NCBI GenBank assembly: GCA_051745935.1
Contig: JBNJEM010000132.1
Location: 1 to 14,004 of the forward strand
Length of the DNA stretch: 14,004 nucleotides
Reading direction: 5' to 3'
DNA from: JBNJEM01 sp051745935
GTDB lineage: Bacteria; Planctomycetota; Planctomycetia; Pirellulales; Pirellulaceae
Shown here piece by piece: positions 7,001 to 14,003 of this stretch (positions are counted from its first letter, which is position 1; each line of letters begins with the position of its first letter). The notes under the pieces are model-generated. The model worked only from the letters and a program-made list of their open reading frames with translations, was not told the DNA's origin and ran no database searches. The translations under genes and the position numbers were made by a program.

Positions 7001-9016
7001 TTACTCGCTGTCGGCCGGCGATTTCAGCCACGCCAGATTGAAGCGGTAATATTGTTGACTGGTAATCAGGTGGATCAGGTGGTCCGGCGTCTGCGTAGCG
7101 GCCAGGTACCCCCGGCGTCCCTGGTCGATTCGCTTTCGCGCCGACCAAGTATCCCCTTCGTCGAATGAAAGCGCGGCAAAGATCCCTCCACGGTCAAACG
7201 ACACCAGCAGCAGCGGGCCCTCGGCGAGCCGCATCAGCACAAGCCGCTGGCCGCTGCCGATATCAGGAAATAAGCTCTCGCGATACGCCCAGGTGTTTCC
7301 GTCGTCGTTGGAGTAGCTCATGGTAATATGCCCATGGATATCCGACCCGCCCTGGTTCCGGGTCATGGCCAAGAGCCGCCCGTCCTCAAGCCGCACCACG
7401 TTGATGTGGAACCCGGCGGCCAAGCGGTCTTGCCCGCCTTCCGCGACGTTCGGCCGGTTCTTTCCAGTGATCCTGTCCAGCCAGGTCTCACCTCGGTCGG
7501 GACTGATGAATACCCCGGAGCCCGCCTCATTGGCTTTGTGGCCCAGGGGAGCGTGGTCCATACCAAGGACAAGTTTCTTACCATTGTCTTCTACGAAGGC
7601 GCTATCCATGGGCGTGTACTTGTGCCGGTGCCGCAGGTCGCTGATGATCCGCGGGCGCGTCCAATGTTCGCCCGAGTCTTCGCTGACGCTCATCACCATG
7701 CACTGGTCGCGATGGTGCCCGGAATCGCCGATCGCGTTGAAGAAGTAGACTCGCCCCCGCCCGTCGTGCAGCAGGCAACTTCCCGTCGTGTTGCGGTCGG
7801 CCGGCGCGAAGAACAGTCGCTCGGTGTTCCAGCGGTCGGCCCACCGGCCCTCGCGGTAGCGCAGGCGGCTGGAAACGATCACCATCTCCCGCCCAATCTC
7901 GCTGATCGTGTTGAACCAGGCCGCCAGCAGGTCGCCGTTGACGCACCAGGTGATCGTCGGGCAATGGTGATGGTGCAACCGCGAGAGCAGGGGATGGTCT
8001 TTGTCCGGCTGGACGAACGGTATCGGCTCGTGGAAAACCTCCTGCTCGGTCGGCTCGTTCCATGTGGCTGTTCTCGGATCAACCGAGGGGTCATTCATCA
8101 TCAGCGGCGCCGCCGGCTGCGGCGCGGTTTGCGGCAGGGGGGCCAGTACCAGGCGAAAACCGATCAGCCAATGCTTGTCGTCCGGCAAGGTGGCGGAGCG
8201 GTTGGCCGCGCGCAGGAATTTCAACGCGGCATTGTGGCTGCCGCCGCGGGTCACCTTGAACGTCCCGTCGGCCGGGCCCACCGGATCGGTTCCCTTTTTC
8301 GGATAGGGCCCGTACCAGTCCCTTACCCACTCTTCGACATTGCCGTGCATTTCGTGGAGCCCCCAGGAATTCGCCGGCATGGTCCCGACCCCGAGGGACA
8401 CATTTCCCTTGCCTTTCTTGTCTCGCAGCGCCCGGTCTTTGGCGTTGACCCGTTTGTCGGCTGTTTCGGTCCACTGGTTCCGGTGGTGTGCTTCCGGCAG
8501 ATTCGCGCCCGTCCAGTACCTCGTGGTCGTTCCGGCGCGGCAGGCGTATTCCCATTCCGCCTCGGTCGGCAGCCGGTAGGGCTTGTTTTCCCTTTTGCTC
8601 AGCCACTCACAGAAGGCCGCCGCCTCGTGCCAACTCACGTAGGTCACGGCTTCGTCATCCGCCTTGGACACGTCGCGAAGTCCGCGCCACTTATGGTGAT
8701 CGGGATCGAACTGCTCATATTGGACGTTGGTGACTTCGGTAGCGGCCATATAGAACGGCTGGGCAATGGCCACCTCATGCAACGGCTGTTCGTCCCACTG
8801 ATCCGCGGACAGCTTCGTCTCGCCCTCCGGGCTGCCCATGCGGAACGACCCCGGTTCAATCCGAACCATCTTCATGCCGACCGAGTTGACAAAAGTCTGG
8901 CCGCCAGCAGCCCGTTCCGCGGCTCGATTTGCAGCGGTCCAGAGAACGACAAGCAGTAATGCGGTGATCGTCCTCATGGGTGCGCATGCCTCACGAGTTG
9001 TTGAATCGAGTTTCAT
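7001..9016 (-). CDS. Secreted SUMF1-like domain fused to an Asp-box sialidase-like domain
   Basis: This 671-residue protein has two parts. After a hydrophobic export segment (about residues 16-33), residues 42-292 form a formylglycine-generating-enzyme-like (SUMF1, C-type-lectin-like) fold, with V-S-W-H-E-A-A-A-F-C-E-W, R-L-P-T-E-A-E-W-E-Y-A, G-N-V-E-E-W and a closing G-F-R-L-V. In the R-G-G-S segment (257-273) the two copper-binding cysteines of true FGE are absent (R-G-G-S-H-N-A-A-L-K-F-L-R-A), so sulfatase activation is not expected. Residues from about 340 to the end form a six-bladed sialidase-type propeller with four Asp boxes (S445-W452, S505-W512, S569-W576, S617-W624). ATG 9016 is chosen because AGGAGG lies 10 bases upstream (CCTCCT at 9027-9032); GTG 9019 is equally possible, ATG 8977 and 9049 less so. 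The SUMF1-like part may act as a binding or structural module; that is inference. Confidence 0.88.
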   Translation of the reverse strand: MKLDSTTREACAPMRTITALLLVVLWTAANRAAERAAGGQTFVNSVGMKMVRIEPGSFRMGSPEGETKLSADQWDEQPLHEVAIAQPFYMAATEVTNVQYEQFDPDHHKWRGLRDVSKADDEAVTYVSWHEAAAFCEWLSKRENKPYRLPTEAEWEYACRAGTTTRYWTGANLPEAHHRNQWTETADKRVNAKDRALRDKKGKGNVSLGVGTMPANSWGLHEMHGNVEEWVRDWYGPYPKKGTDPVGPADGTFKVTRGGSHNAALKFLRAANRSATLPDDKHWLIGFRLVLAPLPQTAPQPAAPLMMNDPSVDPRTATWNEPTEQEVFHEPIPFVQPDKDHPLLSRLHHHHCPTITWCVNGDLLAAWFNTISEIGREMVIVSSRLRYREGRWADRWNTERLFFAPADRNTTGSCLLHDGRGRVYFFNAIGDSGHHRDQCMVMSVSEDSGEHWTRPRIISDLRHRHKYTPMDSAFVEDNGKKLVLGMDHAPLGHKANEAGSGVFISPDRGETWLDRITGKNRPNVAEGGQDRLAAGFHINVVRLEDGRLLAMTRNQGGSDIHGHITMSYSNDDGNTWAYRESLFPDIGSGQRLVLMRLAEGPLLLVSFDRGGIFAALSFDEGDTWSARKRIDQGRRGYLAATQTPDHLIHLITSQQYYRFNLAWLKSPADSE

Positions 9017-9045
9017 CACGTGCCTTCCTCCTATTGCGCGGATTT

Positions 9046-9237
9046 TCATTTGCCGCTGTTCAGATCACGCTCCTCGATTCGCTGCAATTCTTCGATCCGG
9101 TCGGTCGGAAGATCATCCGCGATGGGCGCGCCGGGGTCTAGCGTGGTGTGATGGTGGTCGAGTTGATCGAGCGTTTCTCGACGGCTCGTCTGAATGTGCT
9201 CGTAGGCTTGCTGTGTCAGAGGAGGTTCCGATCGCAT
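9046..9237 (-). CDS. Small hydrophilic hypothetical protein
   Basis: A 63-residue frame begins M-R-S-E-P-P-L-T-Q-Q-A-Y and ends R-D-L-N-S-G-K. It is rich in Glu, Gln, Asp and Arg, with a His-His-His at about 28-30 and no membrane segment. ATG 9237 has GAGG seven bases upstream (CCTC at 9245-9248). The stop lies 29 bp before the start of the SUMF1/sialidase gene and just ahead of that gene's ribosome site, so the two could be co-transcribed. I do not recognise the family. Composition and placement favour a real gene, but a short frame in this GC-rich DNA can be chance. Confidence 0.5.
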   Translation of the reverse strand: MRSEPPLTQQAYEHIQTSRRETLDQLDHHHTTLDPGAPIADDLPTDRIEELQRIEERDLNSGK

Positions 9238-9363
9238 TTGCTTGCCTCAGGTTCGCAGATGGGAACCGCGTGGAATTCCCGTAGGATACTACAGTGCTTT
9301 CCAGGTGTCAATCAAACTGCCGAGACTGGCGTTAGAAACAACGGGTCGAAATTTCCGGCTCCT

Positions 9364-9387
9364 GCGGCTAATTCGCGCAATAGCCGC
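9364..9387. repeat. Perfect 7-bp inverted repeat
   Basis: GCGGCTA (9364-9370) and TAGCCGC (9381-9387) are exact reverse complements around a 10-base loop. An overlapping TTCGCG/CGCGAA pair (9372-9377, 9385-9390) offers an alternative fold. It lies 15 bp left of a larger palindrome, in the divergent intergenic region. Confidence 0.7.
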
Positions 9388-9401
9388 GAACCTGCTAAGA
9401 G

Positions 9402-9483
9402 GCGGACAGAAAACCTCGGAAACATTTGCTAAACCGTTCACACTACAAGGGTTTGGGACGACGGCTGTCGGTTTTCTGTCCGC
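9402..9483. repeat. 82-bp palindromic element with 14-bp perfect arms
   Basis: GCGGACAGAAAACC (9402-9415) and GGTTTTCTGTCCGC (9470-9483) are exact reverse complements separated by 54 bp. Inside, AAACC (9431-9435) can pair with GGTTT about 15 bases further on, so a nested hairpin is possible. No coding frame explains the arms. It could be a miniature transposon-like element, a structured leader or a recombination site; there is no further evidence for any of these. Confidence 0.75.
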
Positions 9484-9704
9484 TTGTAAGAAACACTCAG
9501 TTTTGATACCCGTCGGATAGTGTAGCCGCGGGCTCCAACAAGAAACGGTCTGGCCGCCCTACTGGCATTCCAGATATCGGTCAGGTGTGCTGATGCTCGA
9601 TATCAAGCGCGCGAAAAGGGCCTCGATCGCGTCCCGAATTCTGGTCAGGCGTGGCGGAAGCCTTGATATGACCCAGCATTTCTCTCAGAAGGACACTGCA
9701 CAAT
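9484..9704. other. Non-coding stretch right of the palindrome
   Basis: No gene or structure recognised. AAGGA at 9689-9693 sits 11 bases before the ATG at 9705 and would serve as ribosome site for the truncated synthase-like gene. Confidence 0.35.
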
Positions 9705-9925
9705 ATGCCTGCCTCAAACTTGCCCGCGCCCTTACGCGGCATCGTGCCCCCGATGGTCACGCCACTTCGCGACAACGACACGTTGAATGTGGACGGTTTG
9801 GAGCGGTTGGTCGAACACACTCTCAGCGGTGGGGTTCACGGACTGTTCCTCCTTGGTAGCAGCGGCGAGGCGCCCAGCCTCAGCTATCGTCCGCGGCGCG
9901 AACTGCTGTCGGTCGCCGGACGGTG
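9705..9925 (+). pseudogene. Truncated dihydrodipicolinate synthase / N-acetylneuraminate lyase-family gene
   Basis: About 73 codons match the N-terminus of the DapA/NanA TIM-barrel aldolase family: L-R-G-I-V-P-P-M-V-T-P-L, then a G-V-H-G-L-F-L-L-G-S-S-G-E-A segment that normally forms the first strands and the phosphate/carboxylate-binding loop. The family is about 300 residues; here homology stops around R-R-E-L-L-S-V-A-G-R. The downstream Tyr and the Schiff-base Lys are missing, so it cannot be active. The frame then runs into unrelated sequence derived from a nuclease gene and stops at 9996-9998. A relation to sialic acid use (NanA-type) is tempting because of the neighbouring sialidases, but the subfamily cannot be decided from this fragment. 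Confidence 0.8.
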
Positions 9926-10205
9926 GCTGGAAACAGATCATCGAGGACTACTTGAAAGAATTCTTTCGTTTCTTCTTTTCCCCAGGTCCATGCGTTAATC
10001 GATTTGGAGGCGGGTTACACGTTCCTGGACAAGGAACTGGCCAAATCGATGGTGGATACCGAAACCGGAGACCGTTGAGCGGACAAGCTGATCCAGGTCC
10101 AATGGATCGATGGAACCATCGAGTGCATCCTGCCGCACGTCGAGGTGCGGCCGCAACGGGACGCCGATTTCGCCCAGCTGGGTGGCGAAATAGGACGCAG
10201 GCATA
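9919..10205 (+). pseudogene. Degraded Rpn/DUF4351-type nuclease-transposase gene fragment
   Basis: Reading across frames gives the N-terminal part of a family often annotated as Rpn-type recombination-promoting nuclease/putative transposase. W-K-Q-I-I-E-D-Y-L-K-E-F-F-R-F-F-F (from 9928) continues, after a one-base shift, as Q-V-H-A-L-I-D-L-E-A-G-Y-T-F-L-D-K-E-L (9983-10039). It then passes a TGA at 10076-10078 and resumes as A-D-K-L-I-Q-V and H-V-E-V-R-P-Q-R-D-A-D-F-A-Q (to about 10177). The shift is explained by one extra base in the run TTTTCCCC (9976-9983). The start, and everything beyond the first third or so, are missing. The family assignment is from my memory of its conserved G-Y-x-F-L-D-K-E-L and H-V-E-V-Q motifs. 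Confidence 0.75.
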
Positions 10206-10208
10206 GTG

Positions 10209-10214
10209 TACAAT
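10209..10214 (+). promoter_or_regulatory. Candidate -10 box for the sialidase-like gene
   Basis: TACAAT lies 44 bases before ATG 10259 within GTACAATTGC, a 10-mer also found upstream of the SGNH hydrolase gene (491-500). No convincing -35 was seen. The site follows directly on the eroded nuclease fragment. Confidence 0.3.
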
Positions 10215-10258
10215 TGCGCCCAACAGCCAATGGTTTTTCAACACAGAAAGGTTCAACC

Positions 10259-11458
10259 ATGAAAGAACGAACAACCACATGGGCAACGCTTCTATTGCTT
10301 ACGGCGGCGTCCGCCGGTGCGTTTGCGGCAGAGGGAAGACTCGCGGATCGATTCGAGGGCGATCTCGAATCGTTCCTGAGCAAGCCGCGGATGGAAAAGC
10401 GGCGGATCTTCACCGGCGAGCGGTTTCCGAACGTCGTGGTGGCCACGGACGGTACGGTGATCGCCACGTGGGGCCGCAACAGTGTCCGGGCGCGCCGCAG
10501 TGAAAACGGCGGCAAGACGTGGGGGCCACCGATCACCATCGCCGAGCCGGGCTTTCACGGCGGCGGAGTGACAGTGGACGAGACCACCGGCGATATCCTC
10601 GCCTTCGTACAGGACAAACACCCGCCCGCCGCGAGATTGCTCTACCGAAGCAAGGACCACGGCAAAACGTGGGAAAAGGAAGAGCTGCTTATCGAGAAGG
10701 ACGTCAAGGACAATACTCCCCAGATGCACATGGCCGAGCACGGCATCACGCTGCGGCATGGCAAGCACGAGGGGCGGCTGCTGAGGCCGGCCCGCGTGTA
10801 CGGCAAAAGCAGCGGCTACAATACGGCCATCTACAGCGACGACGGCGGGAAACATTGGCGCACCAGCAGGCCCTTCCCAATGAACGGGACCGGCGAGGGC
10901 GCTGTCGCCGAGTTGACCGACGGACATATCTACTATACCTCCCGAAAACATTGGTTCAAGGAAGTCGCCGATTTCACGCCTCGTCGCTCCTTCGCGTGGA
11001 GTTACGATGGCGGCGAGACCTGGGTAGACGCCGGCTTTGATGAGGTCCTGCCGGACGGCCCGCGCTATCGCGGCAAGAAAGGGCGGGGCCCAAGCCACCA
11101 GGGGCACTTCGGAATGATGTGCGGTTTGACGCGTCTGCCTGTTAAGGGCCGCGATATCCTGCTCTACAGCAACGCCGACACGCCAAGCCATCGGCGAGTG
11201 CGCATGACCGTCTGGGCCAGTTTCGACGGCGGCGCGACGTGGCCGGTCAAGCGCCTCGTGTACGAAGGGCCCAGCGCCTACTCGTCGCTGACCGCCGGCC
11301 GACCCGGCACGCCCAGCGCCGGCTGGATCTACCTCCAGTTCGAGGGCGGAGAGAAAGACAAGTATGAAGGCGCGTACCTGGCGCGGTTCAATCTGAGCTG
11401 GGTGCTCGAAGGCGAGAAAACCGGCCAAGGTGAAGTGCCGAAGTGGGTGGAAAAATGA
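10259..11458 (+). CDS. Secreted sialidase-like (exo-alpha-sialidase/BNR) protein
   Basis: This 399-residue protein has a signal peptide (about 1-23, cleaving near A-F-A-A) and a six-bladed propeller fold. An R-F-P-N segment stands where sialidases have R-I-P, and five Asp boxes follow (S81-W88, S131-W138, S193-W200, S248-W255, S321-W328). N-G-T-G-E213-G-A-V-A-E218-L supplies the conserved Glu region and A-Y-S-S-L-T-A-G-R-P-G a candidate Tyr/Arg site. GH33-type release of terminal sialic acid is plausible but planctomycete members may act on other sugars. ATG 10259 has AGAAAGG seven bases upstream. The open frame extends back to 10145, but that part encodes the nuclease fragment's tail and is excluded. 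It ends with an R-F-N-L-S-W strand, also seen as R-F-N-L-A-W in the minus-strand fusion protein. Confidence 0.88.
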   Translation: MKERTTTWATLLLLTAASAGAFAAEGRLADRFEGDLESFLSKPRMEKRRIFTGERFPNVVVATDGTVIATWGRNSVRARRSENGGKTWGPPITIAEPGFHGGGVTVDETTGDILAFVQDKHPPAARLLYRSKDHGKTWEKEELLIEKDVKDNTPQMHMAEHGITLRHGKHEGRLLRPARVYGKSSGYNTAIYSDDGGKHWRTSRPFPMNGTGEGAVAELTDGHIYYTSRKHWFKEVADFTPRRSFAWSYDGGETWVDAGFDEVLPDGPRYRGKKGRGPSHQGHFGMMCGLTRLPVKGRDILLYSNADTPSHRRVRMTVWASFDGGATWPVKRLVYEGPSAYSSLTAGRPGTPSAGWIYLQFEGGEKDKYEGAYLARFNLSWVLEGEKTGQGEVPKWVEK

Positions 11459-11467
11459 TTCCGGGCC

Positions 11468-11888
11468 GCCGGTATCCCATTGGATTCTACGCGTGAACAG
11501 CGTGCTTCCTATGTCTTCACGGTTGATTTTCTGATTGACCCTGATGATGCTTGGTGGGGGCAAGACGCAGCGGACACGGGCGATTTGGATGCCCCCAAAA
11601 GTTTCGACGATGGATTCGTGATGTGGTCGGGGCTATGTCACACAGTTTGTTGATGGAGCCATCTTTGATTGGCATCGGTACGACGGTAACATGCTCCAAA
11701 CTGCCACCGTCGTCACCCCCGAGCGTGCCTCCGTCGCCATTTGGTCGCTGATTGCTTTGGCCTTTCTGGCGTTTGGCTGCTTCCGCCGCCCTCGCCGAAG
11801 TGCGTGCGGAAGACGAGTAACCTGTAGTTGTGTGTTGGCCCCATGCCGCCCGGCGCGGCGTCCGGGAACCAGAAGAACGCGGCCATGA
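11468..11888 (+). pseudogene. Frameshifted tail of a probable PEP-CTERM-type surface protein
   Basis: In the frame of the sialidase but after its stop, codons read D-S-T-R-E-Q-R-A-S-Y-V-F-T-V-D-F-L-I-D-P, continue to F-D-D-G-F-V-M-W-S-G, and stop at 11651-11653. Dropping one G from the GGGG run at 11629-11632 restores a continuous reading: W-S-G-Y-V-T-Q-F-V-D-G-A-I-F-D-W-H, then T-P-E-R (11715-11726), a hydrophobic segment (11727-11783) and R-R-P-R-R (11784-11798). Pro-Glu, membrane span and arginine cluster are the layout of a PEP-CTERM exosortase sorting tail, though the third residue is Arg rather than Pro. No start is visible, so this is a remnant, or a misassembled/frameshifted gene missing its N-terminus. 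Confidence 0.5.
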
Positions 11889-12029
11889 ATCGCCGCGCTC
11901 CATGTCGGAATCATTGCTCGAACGAATACGCTTTCTTCACGTTCCGAAGTCACCCCGTAGCTCGGGAATTGCTTCAGCGTGCAAACGTCCCTCGGAGCGT
12001 CGCCGCACACGGCCAAAGGAGGCTTCCAC

Positions 12030-13403
12030 ATGCGTGCTCAGCCTGTTCATCAGGAGCGGATCGAGCGTCTCAATGATCATCCACCGCGAAATCGAAAATA
12101 CGTATTGTACTGGATGCAGCAATCGCAGCGCGCGGATCTCAATCACGCGTTGGAATACGCGATCGGGCGAGCCAATGAGATCAAGCAACCGCTGCTGGTT
12201 GTGTTTGGTTTGATGGATGACTATCCGGAAGCCAACGAACGGCATTATCGGTTCATGCTGGCGGGCCTTCAAGAGACCCAGCGAGAGCTGAAGGAACGAG
12301 GCATTCGGATGGCCATTCAGGTCGGCTCTCCCGACGAAGTCGCTTTGCAAGCCGCTCGTGATGCATCGCTGGTTGTCTGCGATCGCGGGTATCTTCGGCA
12401 TCAGAAAGGCTGGCGGAAGCACGTGGCCATGGCAGTCGATTGCGAAATGGTTCAGGTTGAATCGGACGTGGTCGTACCGGTGGAAACGGTTTCCGACCAT
12501 GCCGAATTCGCCGCCCGAACCATACGGCCCAAAATTCACCGTTTATGGAACAAATTCCTCGTCCCCCTGAAGCGAGAAGAACTCAAAAAGGATTCGCGTG
12601 ACATCGCGTACACAAGCGAAACCCTGACCGATATTGATCGGTTAGTCCGTGATCTGCGGCTTGACCGCGGCGTCGCACCGGTGCATCGTTGGTTTCGCGG
12701 CGGCAGTGGCGAAGCCAAGAGAACACTGCGATCGTTCTGTCGCGATCTGTACCACGATTACGCGAGGAACCGGAATCAACCGCAAACCGAGAATGTGTCG
12801 CACATGAGCAAGTACTTGCATTTTGGGCAGATTTCGCCCATCGAAGTGGCGCTCGCCGCCCGCGACGCGCCAGGGGAAAAGGAGAACGAAGAGGATTTTC
12901 TGGAGGAGCTCATTGTACGGCGGGAACTCGCTCAAAACTTCGTGCATTTCACCGCCAACTATGACCGCTTTCAATGCCTGCCGCGTTGGGCAAAGGAGTC
13001 TTTACGGGAGCATAAGGCGGACCACCGGAATCCGGTCTATTCACGTGCCGATCTGGAAGCGGCGGAAACCGATGATGCATATTGGAATGCCGCAATGCGA
13101 GAAATGACGCGGACGGGGTACATGCACAACTACATGCGAATGTATTGGGGGAAAAAGATCCTGGAGTGGTCCAGGTCGCCGGAATACGCGTTCAAAACCG
13201 TGCTCTCCCTTAACAATAAGTATTTCCTGGACGGAAGAGACCCAAACTCCTTTGCCAGCGTGGCTTGGGTCTTTGGTCTCCACGACCGGGCGTTCGCGGA
13301 ACGACCGATATACGGCAAAGTGCGCTACATGTCAGCGGATGGTTTGAAGCGAAAATGTGATATTGAAGGGTATGTGGACAAGGTGAACAGGCTGGTAAGC
13401 TAG
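12030..13403 (+). CDS. phr: Class II cyclobutane pyrimidine dimer photolyase
   Basis: This 457-residue FAD flavoenzyme uses light to split UV-induced cyclobutane pyrimidine dimers. The N-terminal alpha/beta domain starts at R-K-Y-V-L-Y-W-M-Q (about 22-30). The FAD-binding helical domain contains M259-S-K-Y-L-H-F-G-Q-I-S-P and E292-E-L-I-V-R-R-E-L. The class II hallmark begins at D401 (D-G-R-D-P-N-S-F-A-S-V-A-W-V-F-G), followed by H-D-R-A-F-A-E-R-P and G-K-V-R-Y-M. Length is normal for class II. ATG 12030 has an excellent AAAGGAGG (12015-12022) seven bases upstream; the frame stays open back to 11979 but no better start exists there. It stands alone, with the PEP-CTERM remnant upstream and a convergent partial gene downstream. 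Intact and probably functional. Confidence 0.95.
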   Translation: MRAQPVHQERIERLNDHPPRNRKYVLYWMQQSQRADLNHALEYAIGRANEIKQPLLVVFGLMDDYPEANERHYRFMLAGLQETQRELKERGIRMAIQVGSPDEVALQAARDASLVVCDRGYLRHQKGWRKHVAMAVDCEMVQVESDVVVPVETVSDHAEFAARTIRPKIHRLWNKFLVPLKREELKKDSRDIAYTSETLTDIDRLVRDLRLDRGVAPVHRWFRGGSGEAKRTLRSFCRDLYHDYARNRNQPQTENVSHMSKYLHFGQISPIEVALAARDAPGEKENEEDFLEELIVRRELAQNFVHFTANYDRFQCLPRWAKESLREHKADHRNPVYSRADLEAAETDDAYWNAAMREMTRTGYMHNYMRMYWGKKILEWSRSPEYAFKTVLSLNNKYFLDGRDPNSFASVAWVFGLHDRAFAERPIYGKVRYMSADGLKRKCDIEGYVDKVNRLVS

Positions 13404-13514
13404 ATGGCGATCGCGACTGTAAAAGCTCGGCGGTTTGCTTTGCTCCTCGTTTCATGATTGCTGCCGCGATAATCGACCCAAAGGTGATAAAGGATTGGCT
13501 GGGTCCGAACGCCC
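13404..13514. other. Short convergent intergenic region
   Basis: Between the photolyase stop and the 3' end of the minus-strand partial gene. A 5-bp AAAGC/GCTTT pair just after the photolyase stop has no T-run and is not a credible terminator. Nothing else seen. Confidence 0.3.
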
Positions 13515-14003
13515 TTAAACATCGCATGATCTGGATGGCGGTAGGGGAACAGAACATGGCGGATGCGTGGAAAAACCATCAGAAACATCGACCGGTCGCG
13601 GGTAAAGCAGCCCCTTGGTCAGCCCCTTCAGCTTTAGGAAACCCGCCAGGAGTTTGGGCGAGGGTATCTCTTCCGACGCCGGCCCGGGCGTGAGCGCTAC
13701 GGTGTTGGCCAGCCAGTTGCCGGGCGCATTTAGCGCCTGCAACTGAACGCGGCCCACGGTGGCGCCGGACGGCAGCGGCTGCTGGAACAGTCGCACGTCG
13801 TGGACCGTCTCGCCGTTCAGCATCACGTTGTAGTATGGGGTTTTCGCGGCCAGGTGGCCGACCCTCTCCAACCGATTCACCACCGGCGCCTCGCCGTCCC
13901 AAACGCCTTGCTCGCCCGTATCGGCCGTGGTGCGGGCCGTGGACGTGCATCCGGAGCCGTGCGCGGTCCGTACGCCGGCCGAGCTCTGCTGAAAGCCGGC
14001 CCA
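13515..14003 (-). CDS. C-terminal part of an unrecognised protein, running off the right edge
   Basis: An uninterrupted minus-strand frame enters from the right edge (reading W-A-G-F-Q-Q-S-S-A-G first) and stops at 13515, giving about 162 residues. The stretch T-P-Y-Y-N-V-M-L-N-G-E-T-V-H-D-V-R-L-F, followed by V-G-R-V-Q-L-Q-A and N-W-L-A-N-T-V-A-L-T, has the rhythm of a beta-rich carbohydrate-binding or surface domain. The last 50 or so residues are proline/serine-rich and less protein-like, so the native end may have been lost to a frameshift near 13680. I cannot name the family. No start is available in this window. Confidence 0.5.
   Translation of the reverse strand, partial: WAGFQQSSAGVRTAHGSGCTSTARTTADTGEQGVWDGEAPVVNRLERVGHLAAKTPYYNVMLNGETVHDVRLFQQPLPSGATVGRVQLQALNAPGNWLANTVALTPGPASEEIPSPKLLAGFLKLKGLTKGLLYPRPVDVSDGFSTHPPCSVPLPPSRSCDV

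Noticed and set aside
7328..8959. Long open frame antisense to the SUMF1/sialidase gene
   Set aside because: It is the complement of a gene with clear domains, signal peptide and ribosome site; its Arg/Gly/Pro/Val-rich translation shows no family features. The same applies to 3754-4788 and 10292-11563 on the minus strand.
7001..9016. Functional sulfatase-maturing enzyme for the adjacent sulfatase
   Set aside because: The two copper-binding cysteines of formylglycine-generating enzyme are absent, and the protein is exported.
9402..9483. Integron attC site
   Set aside because: No GTTRRRY/RYYYAAC core sites at the ends, no integrase and no cassette-like neighbours.
10145..10258. N-terminal extension of the sialidase-like protein
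   Set aside because: These codons match the tail of the nuclease fragment, and a signal peptide with a proper ribosome site starts at 10259.
11979..12029. Earlier start for the photolyase
   Set aside because: AAAGGAGG is correctly placed for ATG 12030, and the resulting protein has normal class II length.
13404..13440. Rho-independent terminator after the photolyase
   Set aside because: Only a 5-bp stem and no run of T.
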